Source: Microbacterium esteraromaticum
Lineage (GTDB): Bacteria; Actinomycetota; Actinomycetes; Actinomycetales; Microbacteriaceae
Reading direction: 5' to 3'
DNA: 51,593 bases
Assembly (NCBI RefSeq): GCF_900163815.1
Contig: NZ_FUKO01000003.1
Coordinates: forward strand, 1 to 51,593
Shown: one piece after another, positions 40,003 to 48,324 of the stretch
How the letters are laid out: each line of letters starts with the position of its first letter
How positions within the stretch are numbered: position 1 is the stretch's first letter
The notes under the pieces: model-generated
What the model saw: only the letters and a program-made list of their open reading frames with translations
What the model was told of the DNA's origin: nothing
Database searches by the model: none
Made by a program: the position numbers and the translations under genes

Positions 40003-40821
40003 ATGTTTCCTACGCTGAGCGATCTGGTGCCATGGCTGCCGGCCATCGACACGCATTCGACGTTCGTAGCGCTCGGGATTCTCGCCGCCGGAATCGTTTT
40101 CGTCGTCGAGAAGCAGCGCCGCCGCGTCACCGATCATCGCATCGCCTACTTGGTGCTCGGCGCTCTGCTGGGCGCGGCCGTATTTGCACGGCTGGGAACC
40201 TGGGCGCAGCACGTCGACTTCTCGCAGAACCTGGGGCTGTTCGATCAGCTCGCTTACGGCAATGCGTCGATGCTGTCGGGGCTGGTCGGCGCGTGGCTCG
40301 GCGTGCACGTCGCGAAGCGGCTCTGCGGCTATCCGGAGCGCAGCGGCGACCTCTTCGCACCCGCGGTGGCACTCGCGATGGCGATAGGTCGGATCGGCTG
40401 TCTGCTCACCGAGAAGCCGGGCACACCGACGGGGCTGCCATGGGGCGTCGTGCTCGACGAGGCTGCTGCAGCGCGCGTCGGTGCTGACGCCGGTGTTCCC
40501 CTGCATCCGAGTTTCATCTACGAGATCATGTTTCACGTCACCGCATTCGCGCTGCTGTGGTTCTGGCTGCGTCATCGTCCGATCGCCGCGGGTGAGACGC
40601 TGACGATCTACATCGGCGCCTATGCGGTATTCCGCTTCACGGTCGAATTCGTGCGCGGCAACGAGATCGCTTGGATGGGACTGACCAGACCCCAGCTTTT
40701 CTTGCTCGTGACTATTCCGCTCCTTGCCGCCAGAATCATATGGATGATCCGAAGCGGTCGATTCCGCGCTGACAGCACCGTCGAACTCGAGAGGAAGATG
40801 CGCGATGAGCAGCACGCCTGA
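40003..40821 (+). CDS. Lgt-like (prolipoprotein diacylglyceryl transferase family) protein
   Basis: 272 residues from ATG 40003. About seven hydrophobic helices. Family motifs are AMAIGRIGCLLTEKPGTPTG (in the place of GRxGNFxNxExxG, with the Asn and Gly altered), VPLHPSFIYEI (HPSxxYE) and ETLTIYIGAYAVFRFTVEFV followed by RGNE. Canonical Lgt transfers diacylglyceryl from phosphatidylglycerol to the lipobox Cys. The changed first motif and the pairing with a Tes-like radical SAM enzyme suggest a specialised lipid transferase, not the housekeeping Lgt. It overlaps the next gene by 17 bases. Confidence 0.83.
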   Translation: MFPTLSDLVPWLPAIDTHSTFVALGILAAGIVFVVEKQRRRVTDHRIAYLVLGALLGAAVFARLGTWAQHVDFSQNLGLFDQLAYGNASMLSGLVGAWLGVHVAKRLCGYPERSGDLFAPAVALAMAIGRIGCLLTEKPGTPTGLPWGVVLDEAAAARVGADAGVPLHPSFIYEIMFHVTAFALLWFWLRHRPIAAGETLTIYIGAYAVFRFTVEFVRGNEIAWMGLTRPQLFLLVTIPLLAARIIWMIRSGRFRADSTVELERKMRDEQHA

Positions 40822-41329
40822 AGCCCCGGAGCCGGAACCCACCGGGCAGGAGCCCGCCGCTCAGCCTCCCGTGCCCCCGGAGCAGCCCCCCGTGGTGCCG
40901 CCGACACCCGATCCCTCCGGCTCGATGCCCCCACCCGGGGCGATGCCTGCCCCCGGAGCGATCTCATCCCCCACTTCTTTGCCGCAACCGGGGCAGCCGG
41001 GACCGATGGGCTACGCGCCGGGCCCGTGGCAGGCTACTCCCCCGCCACCGCGCAAGGGACTCAGCTTCGGTGCGGGGCTGGGAATCGGCATCGCGATCGG
41101 CGTCGTGGCGCATGCCCTGGGGGTCGGTGCCATGTTCCTCGGCATGTCGATCGTGGGTGGCGGCACACCCATCGTCTTCTTGTGGCCGTTTATTCTGATT
41201 GCGCTTGCCGCTGCCGTGATGATGTTCTTCGCGAAGACGCGATCGTTCGCCACCGGCATCCTCATCATCGCGGCCAGCATGTGGCTGCTGATCATCGGCC
41301 CCTGCATTCTGCTTCTCACCGGTCTCTAA
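40805..41329 (+). CDS. Proline-rich N-terminus with three transmembrane helices
   Basis: 174 residues from ATG 40805, starting inside the Lgt-like gene. Residues 1-80 are Pro/Glu/Ala/Gly-rich and disordered, with PPPGAMPAPGAI-type repeats. Three helices follow (LSFGAGLGIGIAIGVVAHAL, PIVFLWPFILIALAAAVMMF, ATGILIIAASMWLLIIGPCI). No catalytic motif. It is the last gene of the four-gene module and probably a membrane scaffold or accessory. Confidence 0.72.
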   Translation: MSSTPEAPEPEPTGQEPAAQPPVPPEQPPVVPPTPDPSGSMPPPGAMPAPGAISSPTSLPQPGQPGPMGYAPGPWQATPPPPRKGLSFGAGLGIGIAIGVVAHALGVGAMFLGMSIVGGGTPIVFLWPFILIALAAAVMMFFAKTRSFATGILIIAASMWLLIIGPCILLLTGL

Positions 41330-41393
41330 CCAACCGACGCGGAGAGTCCGCAGAACCGCGCCCGCGTCGATGGTGCGGGAGTAGTGTCAGGCT

Positions 41394-42800
41394 GTGCCCT
41401 CGTTCGCGCCTTTGCAGAGACTGGTCGTCACGGTCGCGATCATCGCCTCTTTCGTCACCTTCCTCGACGGCACCGTGGTCACCGTCGCGCTGCCCGCGAT
41501 CAGCCGGGAACTCGGTGGCGGCATCAGCACCCAGCAGTGGGTGGTCGACGCGTACCTGATCACCCTCAGTGCGCTGATCCTGCTGGCCGGCTCGCTCTCC
41601 GACGCGTACGGCCGCGTGCGGGTGATGCGAGTGGGGCTGATCGCCTTCGGCATCGCCTCGATCGCGGTGGCGGCGGCACCCGATCCTCTTCTTCTGATCA
41701 TCGCTCGCGCCGCACAGGGTGCCGCCGGCGCACTGCTGGTGCCGAGCTCGCTCGCCCTGATCACCGCCACGATGCGCGGAGAGCTGCAGTCGCGGGCGAT
41801 CGGCGTGTGGACGGCGTTCACCACCGGTGCGCAGCTGATCGGTCCGCTGATGGGCGGCCTTTTCGTCGATTTCCTGTCGTGGCGCTTCGTCTTCCTCATC
41901 AACGTGCTGCCGATCGCGGTGACGCTGGTGCTGCTCTCGCGACTGCGGCTCCCCGAGCACGAGCGAGGTGTGCACGTCGACTGGTGGAGCGGGGCGCTGT
42001 GCGCGATCGGCCTCGGCGCGCTCGTCTTCGCGCTGATCGAGCAGGAGCGGTTCGGGCGGACCGCTCCCATCATCTGGATTCCCGGTGTCGTCGGCATCCT
42101 GCTCATGGCGCTGTTCCTCACCCGTCAAACGCGCCCGACGGCGCTGATGCCGCTGTCGCTGTTCCGCGTGCGCAACTTCGGCTGGGGCAACATCGCGACC
42201 CTGTTCGTGTACGCCGCGCTGTCATTGAACGGCTTCGTGATCGGGGTGTATCTGCAGCAGGGGCCAGGCCTCAGCGCGACCGCCGCGGGGCTTGCGAGCC
42301 TTCCGGTCACGGTGCTGATGATCGTGTTGAGTTCACGCGCCGGTGCCTGGGCAGGGCGGCTGGGGCCGCGCTTGTTCATGACGGTCGGCCCGCTGCTGAT
42401 GGCCGTCGGCGCTCTGCTGCTGCTCACCGTCGGCGTCGATTTCAGCTACTGGTGGCAGGTGCTTCCGTCGATGTTCGTGCTCGGGCTGGGCCTGGCCCTC
42501 ACGGTGGCGCCGCTGACCTCGGCGATCCTCGGCGCGATCGACGAGCGTCGCAGCGGCATCGCCTCAGCCGTCAACAACGCGGTCTCCCGCGTCGCAGGGC
42601 TGCTCATCGTCGCCATGCTGTCGACGATCGTGGGCGGCACCCTCGATCTCGACGGATTCCACAGCGCGGTCTGGGTGACCGCCGCACTGTTCGCGCTCGG
42701 CGGGGTGGTCTCGTGGATCGGCATCCGTCGGGGCCCCGCAGACCGCGCTACTCCAGATGACGCAACTGGTCGCATCCCGCCAGCTGAAGCGACCAGATGA
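41394..42800 (+). CDS. MFS multidrug exporter, DHA2 (EmrB/QacA) type
   Basis: 468 residues from GTG 41394, probably a leaderless or short-leader start. Fourteen hydrophobic segments are expected. Motif A is LAGSLSDAYGRVRVM, motif C-like sequence is TTGAQLIGPLMGG, and FLDGTVVTVALPAISREL (motif D1) marks the drug:H+ antiporter-2 subfamily. It should export lipophilic cations or antibiotics by proton antiport. It is 64 bases after the Lgt module and convergent with the DAHP synthase gene. Confidence 0.9.
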   Translation: MPSFAPLQRLVVTVAIIASFVTFLDGTVVTVALPAISRELGGGISTQQWVVDAYLITLSALILLAGSLSDAYGRVRVMRVGLIAFGIASIAVAAAPDPLLLIIARAAQGAAGALLVPSSLALITATMRGELQSRAIGVWTAFTTGAQLIGPLMGGLFVDFLSWRFVFLINVLPIAVTLVLLSRLRLPEHERGVHVDWWSGALCAIGLGALVFALIEQERFGRTAPIIWIPGVVGILLMALFLTRQTRPTALMPLSLFRVRNFGWGNIATLFVYAALSLNGFVIGVYLQQGPGLSATAAGLASLPVTVLMIVLSSRAGAWAGRLGPRLFMTVGPLLMAVGALLLLTVGVDFSYWWQVLPSMFVLGLGLALTVAPLTSAILGAIDERRSGIASAVNNAVSRVAGLLIVAMLSTIVGGTLDLDGFHSAVWVTAALFALGGVVSWIGIRRGPADRATPDDATGRIPPAEATR

Positions 42801-42842
42801 GTCACGTGAGCACGCCGGACAGCACGGTGGCCGCGTAAAACA

Positions 42843-43925
42843 TCACGCGCGGCGCTGACGCGCAGCGCGTGCCAGCACGTCGAGTGCCTCAGCCGTGGCA
42901 TCCCACCCCATGCAGGCATCGGTGACGCTCTGCCCGGGCACCAGTCCTGCAGGACCGGACGCGACGTCGAGCCGCTGCGCCCCGGCGACGAGGTTGCTCT
43001 CCAGCATCACGCCCGCGATCGCCGCGCCGTCGGTGGCGATCTGCTCGGCGAGCTCGGCGGCGACCTGCGCCTGACGGCGGTGGTCCTTGCCGCTGTTGCC
43101 GTGGCTGGCGTCGACGATGAGGCGCGGAGTGAGACCCGCGGCCGCCAGCCGCTCGGATGCCCGACGCACGTGCTCGGCCCCGTAGTTCGGTCCGTCGGAG
43201 GCACCGCGCAGAATCACCGAGGTGTCGGGGTTGCCGGTGGTGGTGACGAGGCTCGCGCGCCCGTCGGAGCCGATGCCGAGAAAGGCCTGCGGAGCGGATG
43301 CTGCCGATGCGGCATCCAGCGCCACCTGCAAGCCGCCGTCGGTGCCGTTCTTGAATCCGATCGGCATCGAGAGGCCCGAGGCGAGCTGGCGGTGGATCTG
43401 GCTCTCGGTCGTGCGGGCGCCGATGGCTCCCCAGGTGATGAGGTCGGCGGTGTACTGCGGGCTGATCGGCTCGAGGAACTCGGTGCCACAAGGCAGGCCG
43501 AGGGCTGCGACATCGCGCAGGAAGCCGCGTGCCATGCGCAGCCCCGTCTCGATGTCGTGGCTGCCGTCGAGGTGCGGGTCGTTGATGAGCCCCTTCCAGC
43601 CGACGGTCGTGCGCGGCTTCTCGAAGTAGGTGCGCATGATGATGAGGAGGTCGTCGCGGTGCCGGTCGGCCTCGCGGACCAGACGTCCGGCGTAGGCGAG
43701 CCCCGCCTCGGGGTCATGGATCGAGCAGGGGCCCACGATGACGAGCAGTCGGTCGTCGGTGCCGTTCATCACGGCGCGCACCTCGTCGCGGCTGCGCGAG
43801 ACGAGAGCGGCGCGCTCGTCGCCGATCGGCAGCGTCTGGGCGATCTCAGCCGGAGAGGGGATCGGGGTGAAACCGGTGACGTGCAGATCGGCGGTGGTGG
43901 GCTCGGCCGTGAGTGTTGCGGTCAT
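42843..43925 (-). CDS. 3-deoxy-7-phosphoheptulonate (DAHP) synthase, class I
   Basis: 360 residues from ATG 43925 (MTATLTAEPTTADLHVTG). Signatures: LLVIVGPCSIHDPEAGLAYA, MRTYFEKPRTTVGWKGLIND, GARTTESQIHRQLASGLSMP, GFKNGTDGGLQVALDA and IVDASHGNSGKDHRRQ with the metal-binding His and Asp residues. It condenses PEP and erythrose 4-phosphate, the first step of the shikimate pathway. Upstream is an aromatic-residue leader peptide and hairpin set, so expression should rise when Trp, Tyr or Phe is scarce. Confidence 0.95.
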   Translation of the reverse strand: MTATLTAEPTTADLHVTGFTPIPSPAEIAQTLPIGDERAALVSRSRDEVRAVMNGTDDRLLVIVGPCSIHDPEAGLAYAGRLVREADRHRDDLLIIMRTYFEKPRTTVGWKGLINDPHLDGSHDIETGLRMARGFLRDVAALGLPCGTEFLEPISPQYTADLITWGAIGARTTESQIHRQLASGLSMPIGFKNGTDGGLQVALDAASAASAPQAFLGIGSDGRASLVTTTGNPDTSVILRGASDGPNYGAEHVRRASERLAAAGLTPRLIVDASHGNSGKDHRRQAQVAAELAEQIATDGAAIAGVMLESNLVAGAQRLDVASGPAGLVPGQSVTDACMGWDATAEALDVLARAARQRRA

Positions 43926-43959
43926 GAGGGGTCCTGTCTGTGTGGAGACGGACCCGCGC

Positions 43960-44013
43960 AGAGCCCGCCGAAACGGCGAAAGCCAGAGCAAAATGCTCTG
44001 GCTTGTGGGCTCT
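43960..44013 (-). promoter_or_regulatory. Attenuator hairpins of the DAHP synthase leader
   Basis: The terminator-like stem AGCCAGAGCA-AAA-TGCTCTGGCT (43981-44003) is a perfect 10-bp hairpin, followed on the transcript by CTTTCGCC. Competing pairings are present: AGAGCCC (44013-44007 on the minus strand) can pair with GGGCTCT (43966-43960), and the leader-peptide codons GGCTCTG can pair with CAGAGCC. Mutually exclusive structures coupled to translation of the leader peptide fit classical transcription attenuation. Confidence 0.72.
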
Positions 44014-44030
44014 GAAGGTGTTGGTGGGCG

Positions 44031-44090
44031 CTAGATCTGCGCCGGCCCCTCCAGAGCCGACTCAAAATACGCATACCAACGGGTGATCAT
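44031..44090 (-). CDS. Aromatic leader peptide of the DAHP synthase gene
   Basis: ATG at 44090 to TAG at 44031 encodes MITRWYAYFESALEGPAQI. Codons 5, 6, 8 and 9 are Trp, Tyr, Tyr, Phe, so the ribosome would stall when any aromatic amino acid is limiting. No Shine-Dalgarno is evident. TACGGT ten bases upstream could be a -10 box for a leaderless message. Stalling at codons 5-9 would free the downstream sequence to fold differently and let transcription reach the synthase gene. Confidence 0.8.
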   Translation of the reverse strand: MITRWYAYFESALEGPAQI

Positions 44091-44177
44091 GGGATTACCG
44101 TACCGCACCGGTGGGGATGCTGATGACACGGGGTCGCACTGTGACGCGGTCGCAGTCTCTACGGGGCCGTGACGGGT

Positions 44178-44720
44178 TCAGGGCTGGATGGCGTGATCGT
44201 GCACGGCTGAGCTGAGGTGCGTGCCGTTGAGCTCGAGATAGATCTGCCGCTCAGTCACCGAGATCGTCATGGTGTTGCGGCGTTCGAGAGCGGCCGCCGC
44301 GTCATCGAGGAAGCCGGGATCGAAGCTGTGCAAGATGACAGCATCCGCATTGTGAATGGTCTTGCCCGCCCACTGTGCGAGAAGCTTGGCGGGGTCACGG
44401 TGGGTGTAGATCGTGGTGCGGTCGGCGAGCTTGCTGCCGAAGTGCAGGCGCGCGGCATCCGGTGCACCCACTTCGATCCAGGCCGTGACTCGCCCAGTGA
44501 GGTCCTTCACCAGCACCGCGGGCTCGTCGGTCGCGGCGATCCCGTCAGTGAAGACGATGCCCTCTTCGAACTCCAGGCAGTAGGCCAGCAGACGGGTGAG
44601 CATGAAGACATCGGTCTCAGACGGATGCCGTGCCACGCGCAGCGACAGCTCTTCGTAGACGCCCCGATCCACGTCGGCCAGTTGCACTGCGAACGTGTGG
44701 ATCATCGCGCCTGTTGCCAT
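44178..44720 (-). CDS. yaeQ: YaeQ family protein
   Basis: 180 residues from ATG 44720 (an ATG at 44705 is also in frame). IHTFAVQLADVDRGVYEELS, LRVARHPSETDVFMLTRLLA, YCLEFEEGIVFTDG, AWIEVGAPDAARLHFGSKLA and HSFDPGFLDDAAA follow the YaeQ family, which has a PD-(D/E)XK-nuclease-like fold with unclear function. Cytosolic. It stands alone between the aro leader and the divergent small acidic protein. Confidence 0.9.
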   Translation of the reverse strand: MATGAMIHTFAVQLADVDRGVYEELSLRVARHPSETDVFMLTRLLAYCLEFEEGIVFTDGIAATDEPAVLVKDLTGRVTAWIEVGAPDAARLHFGSKLADRTTIYTHRDPAKLLAQWAGKTIHNADAVILHSFDPGFLDDAAAALERRNTMTISVTERQIYLELNGTHLSSAVHDHAIQP

Positions 44721-44845
44721 AGCGTCCGAGCTTACGCGGAACCAGCTGCGGGCGCGGCCGGGGCGACGCGGTGCGTATAGTACCGCTGGCCACCTCTGTC
44801 GTCACTGCCCTGTCGAGGAATCGCTGTGTCTGGCCTACTGGTGCC

Positions 44846-45061
44846 ATGACAGACAAGCAGAACGACGCGAACGACGCGCTTCCCGACGGCCAGTTTCAGG
44901 ACCAGCAGATGCCCACCACTGACGGAGAGCCGGCTGACCCCGATCCCCAGCCGGAGCCAACGGGGGAGAACTCTGCGGCTGATGCCGGTGCCGAGTCGCA
45001 GGATGAGGGTCGCGCTGCGATGAAGGCGGCCGAGGAGGCGACGAAGAACTCGGAGGACTGA
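44846..45061 (+). CDS. Small acidic, disordered protein, 71 residues
   Basis: ATG 44846 (MTDKQNDANDALPDGQFQDQ). The composition is rich in Asp, Glu, Pro, Gln and Ala, with a short C-terminal helix (GRAAMKAAEEATKNSED). No domain is recognised; such proteins are frequent in Microbacteriaceae. It diverges from yaeQ. Confidence 0.55.
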   Translation: MTDKQNDANDALPDGQFQDQQMPTTDGEPADPDPQPEPTGENSAADAGAESQDEGRAAMKAAEEATKNSED

Positions 45062-45337
45062 GGGCTTCAAAATCGGAGGCGTGACTCGTGCCCTTAGCTC
45101 GACAGACAAGCCGACGGATTCGGGGCTGTTGTATGGATAGGTGGCATAACCACGCAGGCAAGAACGATCGTTTTCGGTGCGCTTGCATGGCCGCTGCGCT
45201 GGGGGCTCCATCACGGTCTGACACGCGGGCGATACGGCCGCCGCCCGCACGAGTTCTGATCCCACGATCGTCCGGTCATACGCGGCATTGGGCAGAACGA
45301 CATGTTAGATGGGCTCGGGTCGGGTGAAGGATGAACG
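45062..45337. other. Intergenic region with no convincing gene
   Basis: 276 bases with short open frames on both strands that have no clear codon bias or recognisable domain. A scrap of a lost gene is possible (plus frame RYGRRPHEF, then after a stop DRPVIRGIGQNDML), but I cannot assign it. Confidence 0.35.
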
Positions 45338-45375
45338 GTAGTGGGATCTTTCGTTGTTTCGAAAGACCCCACTAC
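45338..45375 (-). terminator. 16-bp hairpin at the 3' end of the sugar-amine operon
   Basis: GTAGTGGGATCTTTCG (45338-45353) pairs with CGAAAGACCCCACTAC (45360-45375) with one mismatch and a six-base loop. It lies six bases beyond the SIS-gene stop on the minus strand. No long U-run follows, but position and stability make it the likely operon terminator. Confidence 0.72.
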
Positions 45376-45381
45376 AACCAA

Positions 45382-46398
45382 TCAATACGCGAACTGCCAC
45401 ATGTAGCGGCGTCCTTCAAGTGTGTAGCCACGAACGGAAGCGTAGTTCTCTGCAAGCCGGAACATCATTGGGTAGAAGACCAGCGGTGCGATGAAGCCAC
45501 GCTGGTCCGATGGGACGCCGGCGAGCTCCAGGTCTCGGCTGTCGATCCGGTGTGTCGTGCCGCTGTGCTCGCTGAGGAATCGTTCGGCGCGCTCGACCAT
45601 GGGACGGGTAGCATCTTCGCCGAGGAAAAGGATGCTCTTGGTCTGCTTGTCGAAAACCTCGAATGGACCCTGGAAGAACTCGTTGGCATTGATGGTTGCC
45701 GCATGCATCCACTGCATCTCCTGAAGGAAGCAGCTCGTGAACGTGCTGCCCATACCCTGGAGCGGGCCCGACGCAAGAAGATACGTTACGGGAACATCCT
45801 TCATATCCTTGGCAATTGCGGCGGCGAGAGGTTCGAACCCTCGCAGGGCGGCGTCGGTCGCGTCCGGGAGTGCGTGGAGGGCGTCGATCTTCGCGCTCAC
45901 ATCGTGGCCTTCTCGGGCGAGCGTTGCGAGGACGAGAAGCTGAAGGACGATCTGATTGCCGTCACCGTTGAGGGAGATGAAACCATTGCTTACCGCCTGC
46001 GCAAGCGGGCCATCGGACTTCAGAGTAACGGCAACCACCGCTGCGCCTCGTTCTTGCGCCCAAGACGCTGCCCGCACGGTCTCCGCTGTGGCTCCGGCGG
46101 CTGAAAGCGCGATGACCAGGGCACCCGGTCCTACGCTGGGCGAAGCGCGGTGGTAGAACTCGTCGGAGTTCACGGAGACGACCGGGAGGGCTGACTCTCG
46201 ATCGAGGAGGTAGTGCGCCGCCTGAAGCCCCGAGTACGAGCCACCGGCTCCGACGAGAAAGACGCGCTCCAAAGCAGGCAGCCCCAGGACCCAGTCGCGG
46301 ATCTCCCCCCATCGGCGGAGGGCGTTTTCCTGCGAGGGGCGGATCTCCTGAGGGATGGGTTTGACGGGCTTGGGCCCGACATAGGTGCCGTCGGTCAT
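45382..46398 (-). CDS. SIS-domain sugar isomerase/deglycase (FrlB-like)
   Basis: 338 residues from ATG 46398 (MTDGTYVGPKPVKPIPQEIR), overlapping the kinase stop (ATGA). Two SIS domains: VFLVGAGGSYSGLQAAHYLL, VIALSAAGATAETVRAASWA, then TYLLASGPLQGMGSTFTSCF, LQEMQWMHAATINANEFFQG PFEVFDKQ. The FQGPFE segment is typical of the FrlB/AgaS group, which split 6-phosphorylated fructosyl- or glucosyl-amino acids. Paired with a PfkB kinase, it should release glucose 6-phosphate and an amine. Substrate identity is inferred from context only. Confidence 0.82.
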   Translation of the reverse strand: MTDGTYVGPKPVKPIPQEIRPSQENALRRWGEIRDWVLGLPALERVFLVGAGGSYSGLQAAHYLLDRESALPVVSVNSDEFYHRASPSVGPGALVIALSAAGATAETVRAASWAQERGAAVVAVTLKSDGPLAQAVSNGFISLNGDGNQIVLQLLVLATLAREGHDVSAKIDALHALPDATDAALRGFEPLAAAIAKDMKDVPVTYLLASGPLQGMGSTFTSCFLQEMQWMHAATINANEFFQGPFEVFDKQTKSILFLGEDATRPMVERAERFLSEHSGTTHRIDSRDLELAGVPSDQRGFIAPLVFYPMMFRLAENYASVRGYTLEGRRYMWQFAY

Positions 46399-47279
46399 CT
46401 GTGCTCCTTTGTGATAATTGGTTCGAGGACGCGTGAGGCTGTGCACTCAGCAAGGATGGTCGAATCGATCGGGATACCGTCGCCAAAGGCACCGAGACGT
46501 TGGCAGGTGTCAGCAGCGACATCAGCAGCAATGGCGAGCACAGACGGTGGATCCTCGCCGCGGAGGAGCCCGACAAGGACCGTCGCAGCGAAGCTATCGC
46601 CGGCCCCAAGTGTGTCGAGCGCGGGAAGGTCCGTGCGGGCTGCTACTACCCAGCGTTGCCCTTGATGACTGAGCACAGCGCCTTTGGTTCCTCGGGTGGC
46701 CAGACTCCATTGGGCTCCCGAAGCTGCGCTGCACGCGAGCAGATCTGCGAACGCCTCATCATCCAAGTCCGCGCCCGAGTGGACGGCAAGGAAGCAATTC
46801 CTCCCGATCCGCGCGACATGCTCTGCCTCTGAGTGGGTGGCGAAGTCGTAAGACACACGGGTGATGCTCGAGAGTGTGTCAAGGTGCGAATCTAGCCCAC
46901 TAGTCGAACCGACGTGCACGGCATCGAAACCTCGAAGGGCTTCGAGATCTGCGACAGTGGGTTCGAAGCGCGACACTCCGAGATCGAAAGACAGGAAAAC
47001 GCGGTCTCCTTGAGCATCGTGGCCGATCATGCAGTGCGCCGTCCTACCGTGCGCCCTGCGGAGCCACGAGGTGTCGACGCCCTCGTTCGCCAATGAGCGG
47101 GCGATGTGATCGCCTGCGCGGTCGTCCGCGACTTGGCCGAAGTATGCCGCGCGAGCCCCTGCTCTCGCCGAGAACGCCGCAACGTTGAGTGTGTTCCCAC
47201 CCGGGAACATTATTCCGGCCGCCATATAGCAGTCGACAACGTTGTCTCCGAGCCCCGCGATACTGACGGCACGGCTCAC
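46395..47279 (-). CDS. PfkB-family sugar kinase (FrlD-like)
   Basis: 294 residues from GTG 47279, overlapping the small upstream gene (GTGA). Ribokinase-fold signatures: MFPGGNTLNVAAFSARAGAR, AAYFGQVADDRAGDHIARSL and the catalytic DTLGAGDSFAATVLVGLLRG. The short N-terminus beginning AGLGDNVVDCYMAAG is characteristic of fructoselysine 6-kinase-like members. It probably phosphorylates an imported sugar-amine before the SIS enzyme cleaves it. Confidence 0.86.
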   Translation of the reverse strand: MSRAVSIAGLGDNVVDCYMAAGIMFPGGNTLNVAAFSARAGARAAYFGQVADDRAGDHIARSLANEGVDTSWLRRAHGRTAHCMIGHDAQGDRVFLSFDLGVSRFEPTVADLEALRGFDAVHVGSTSGLDSHLDTLSSITRVSYDFATHSEAEHVARIGRNCFLAVHSGADLDDEAFADLLACSAASGAQWSLATRGTKGAVLSHQGQRWVVAARTDLPALDTLGAGDSFAATVLVGLLRGEDPPSVLAIAADVAADTCQRLGAFGDGIPIDSTILAECTASRVLEPIITKEHR

Positions 47280-47554
47280 GACTTCCCCTCACAGAATCCC
47301 TGAGGGAGGGCGCGGGGCACATGAGCCCAGGCATAGACGGCGCCCTCTCGGAGCTCCTCATCCGCGTGGAAGCGGTCCGGCCGGAAGGCTTCGAGTAGTG
47401 GCCGCGCCATGTCTGCGTCAGTGGCCAGCGGCGTGCCGATCACGTCGAGAGAGTCCGCCGGGTCGGTGACGAAGAACGGGGCGTGGAATACCCGCCCAGA
47501 CGACCCGAACCCAACGACGGCCGCACGGGTCGGCCATGTGACGGAACTCGCCAT
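47276..47554 (-). pseudogene. Vestigial Gfo/Idh/MocA-type dehydrogenase, N-terminal piece
   Basis: 92 residues from ATG 47554. The first part, RAAVVGFGSSGRVFHAPFFV, is the GxGxxG NAD(P)-binding start of Gfo/Idh/MocA dehydrogenases. The usual ~300 further residues are missing, and after residue ~50 the sequence is unrelated (RPDRFHADEELREGAVYAWA). The gene keeps 1- and 4-base overlaps with both neighbours, so it is still translated in step with the operon. An internal deletion is the simplest explanation; a new small protein is the alternative. Confidence 0.6.
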
Positions 47555-48324
47555 CACAGTACCTCGGAGAGGAAGAGCCGCAACCGTTCGCTCTGAGGAC
47601 TATTGAAGATCTGCTCCGGCGTGCCGGTCTCGATCACGCGACCTTCGTCCATGAATACGACTTGGTCAGCCACCTTGCGAGCAAAACCCATTTCGTGCGT
47701 CACCACGAGCATGGTCATACCGCTCTGAGCGAGCTCGGCCATGAGATTTAGAACCCCCTTGACCAGCTCAGGGTCCAAAGCACTAGTGGCCTCGTCGAAG
47801 AGCATGACTTCGGGTTCCATCGCGAGAGCTCGCGCGATCGCGACACGCTGCTGTTGACCGCCTGAGAGGTCTCGGGGCCGGTGGTCGGCCCGCTCGGCGA
47901 GGCCGACTTCAGCCAGTCGCGCTAGGGCTCTCCTCTCCGCCTCGCCCTTGGACATGCGCTTGACGTTTTGCAGCGCGAGCGCGACGTTCTGTAGGGCGGT
48001 GTGATCGGGAAATAGATTGAAGTGTTGGAAGACGAGGCCTACACGGCGCCGTAGTAGATCAGGCTTCAGCCTCAGAGCATCGTCTTCCGCGAGAAGGACT
48101 CGGCCCGACTTCGGCTCGTGCAGACGATTCACTCCACGCAAAAGAGTCGATTTTCCTGAGCCGGAGGGGCCGATGACGCACGTGGTCGTAGCGGGTTCGA
48201 CAGTAAGGGTTACGTCCTTGAGTACTTCAATTTCACCGTACGCCATTGCAAGGCTCTCGATCTGCAGGCGTGACCCTTCATAGAAATGGCCGTCGGTGAC
48301 CGGAAGAGGTGAGGTGTAGGTCAT
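47554..48324 (-). CDS. Polar amino acid-type ABC transporter ATPase
   Basis: 256 residues from ATG 48324, overlapping the permease stop (ATGA). Walker [22 protein letters not shown]-loop [16 protein letters not shown], signature [16 protein letters not shown], Walker [17 protein letters not shown] and H-loop [13 protein letters not shown] give a GlnQ/HisP-like ATPase. It powers import with the permease and binding protein upstream. Confidence 0.94.
   Translation of the reverse strand: MTYTSPLPVTDGHFYEGSRLQIESLAMAYGEIEVLKDVTLTVEPATTTCVIGPSGSGKSTLLRGVNRLHEPKSGRVLLAEDDALRLKPDLLRRRVGLVFQHFNLFPDHTALQNVALALQNVKRMSKGEAERRALARLAEVGLAERADHRPRDLSGGQQQRVAIARALAMEPEVMLFDEATSALDPELVKGVLNLMAELAQSGMTMLVVTHEMGFARKVADQVVFMDEGRVIETGTPEQIFNSPQSERLRLFLSEVL

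Noticed and set aside
42801..42842. Possible terminator between the MFS and DAHP synthase genes
   Set aside because: The 42-base convergent gap shows no stem longer than about five base pairs.
45088..45327. Plus-strand 79-codon frame in the gap after the small acidic protein gene
   Set aside because: Arg/Pro-rich with no homology that I recognise and no start signal; minus-strand frames over the same bases are equally unconvincing.
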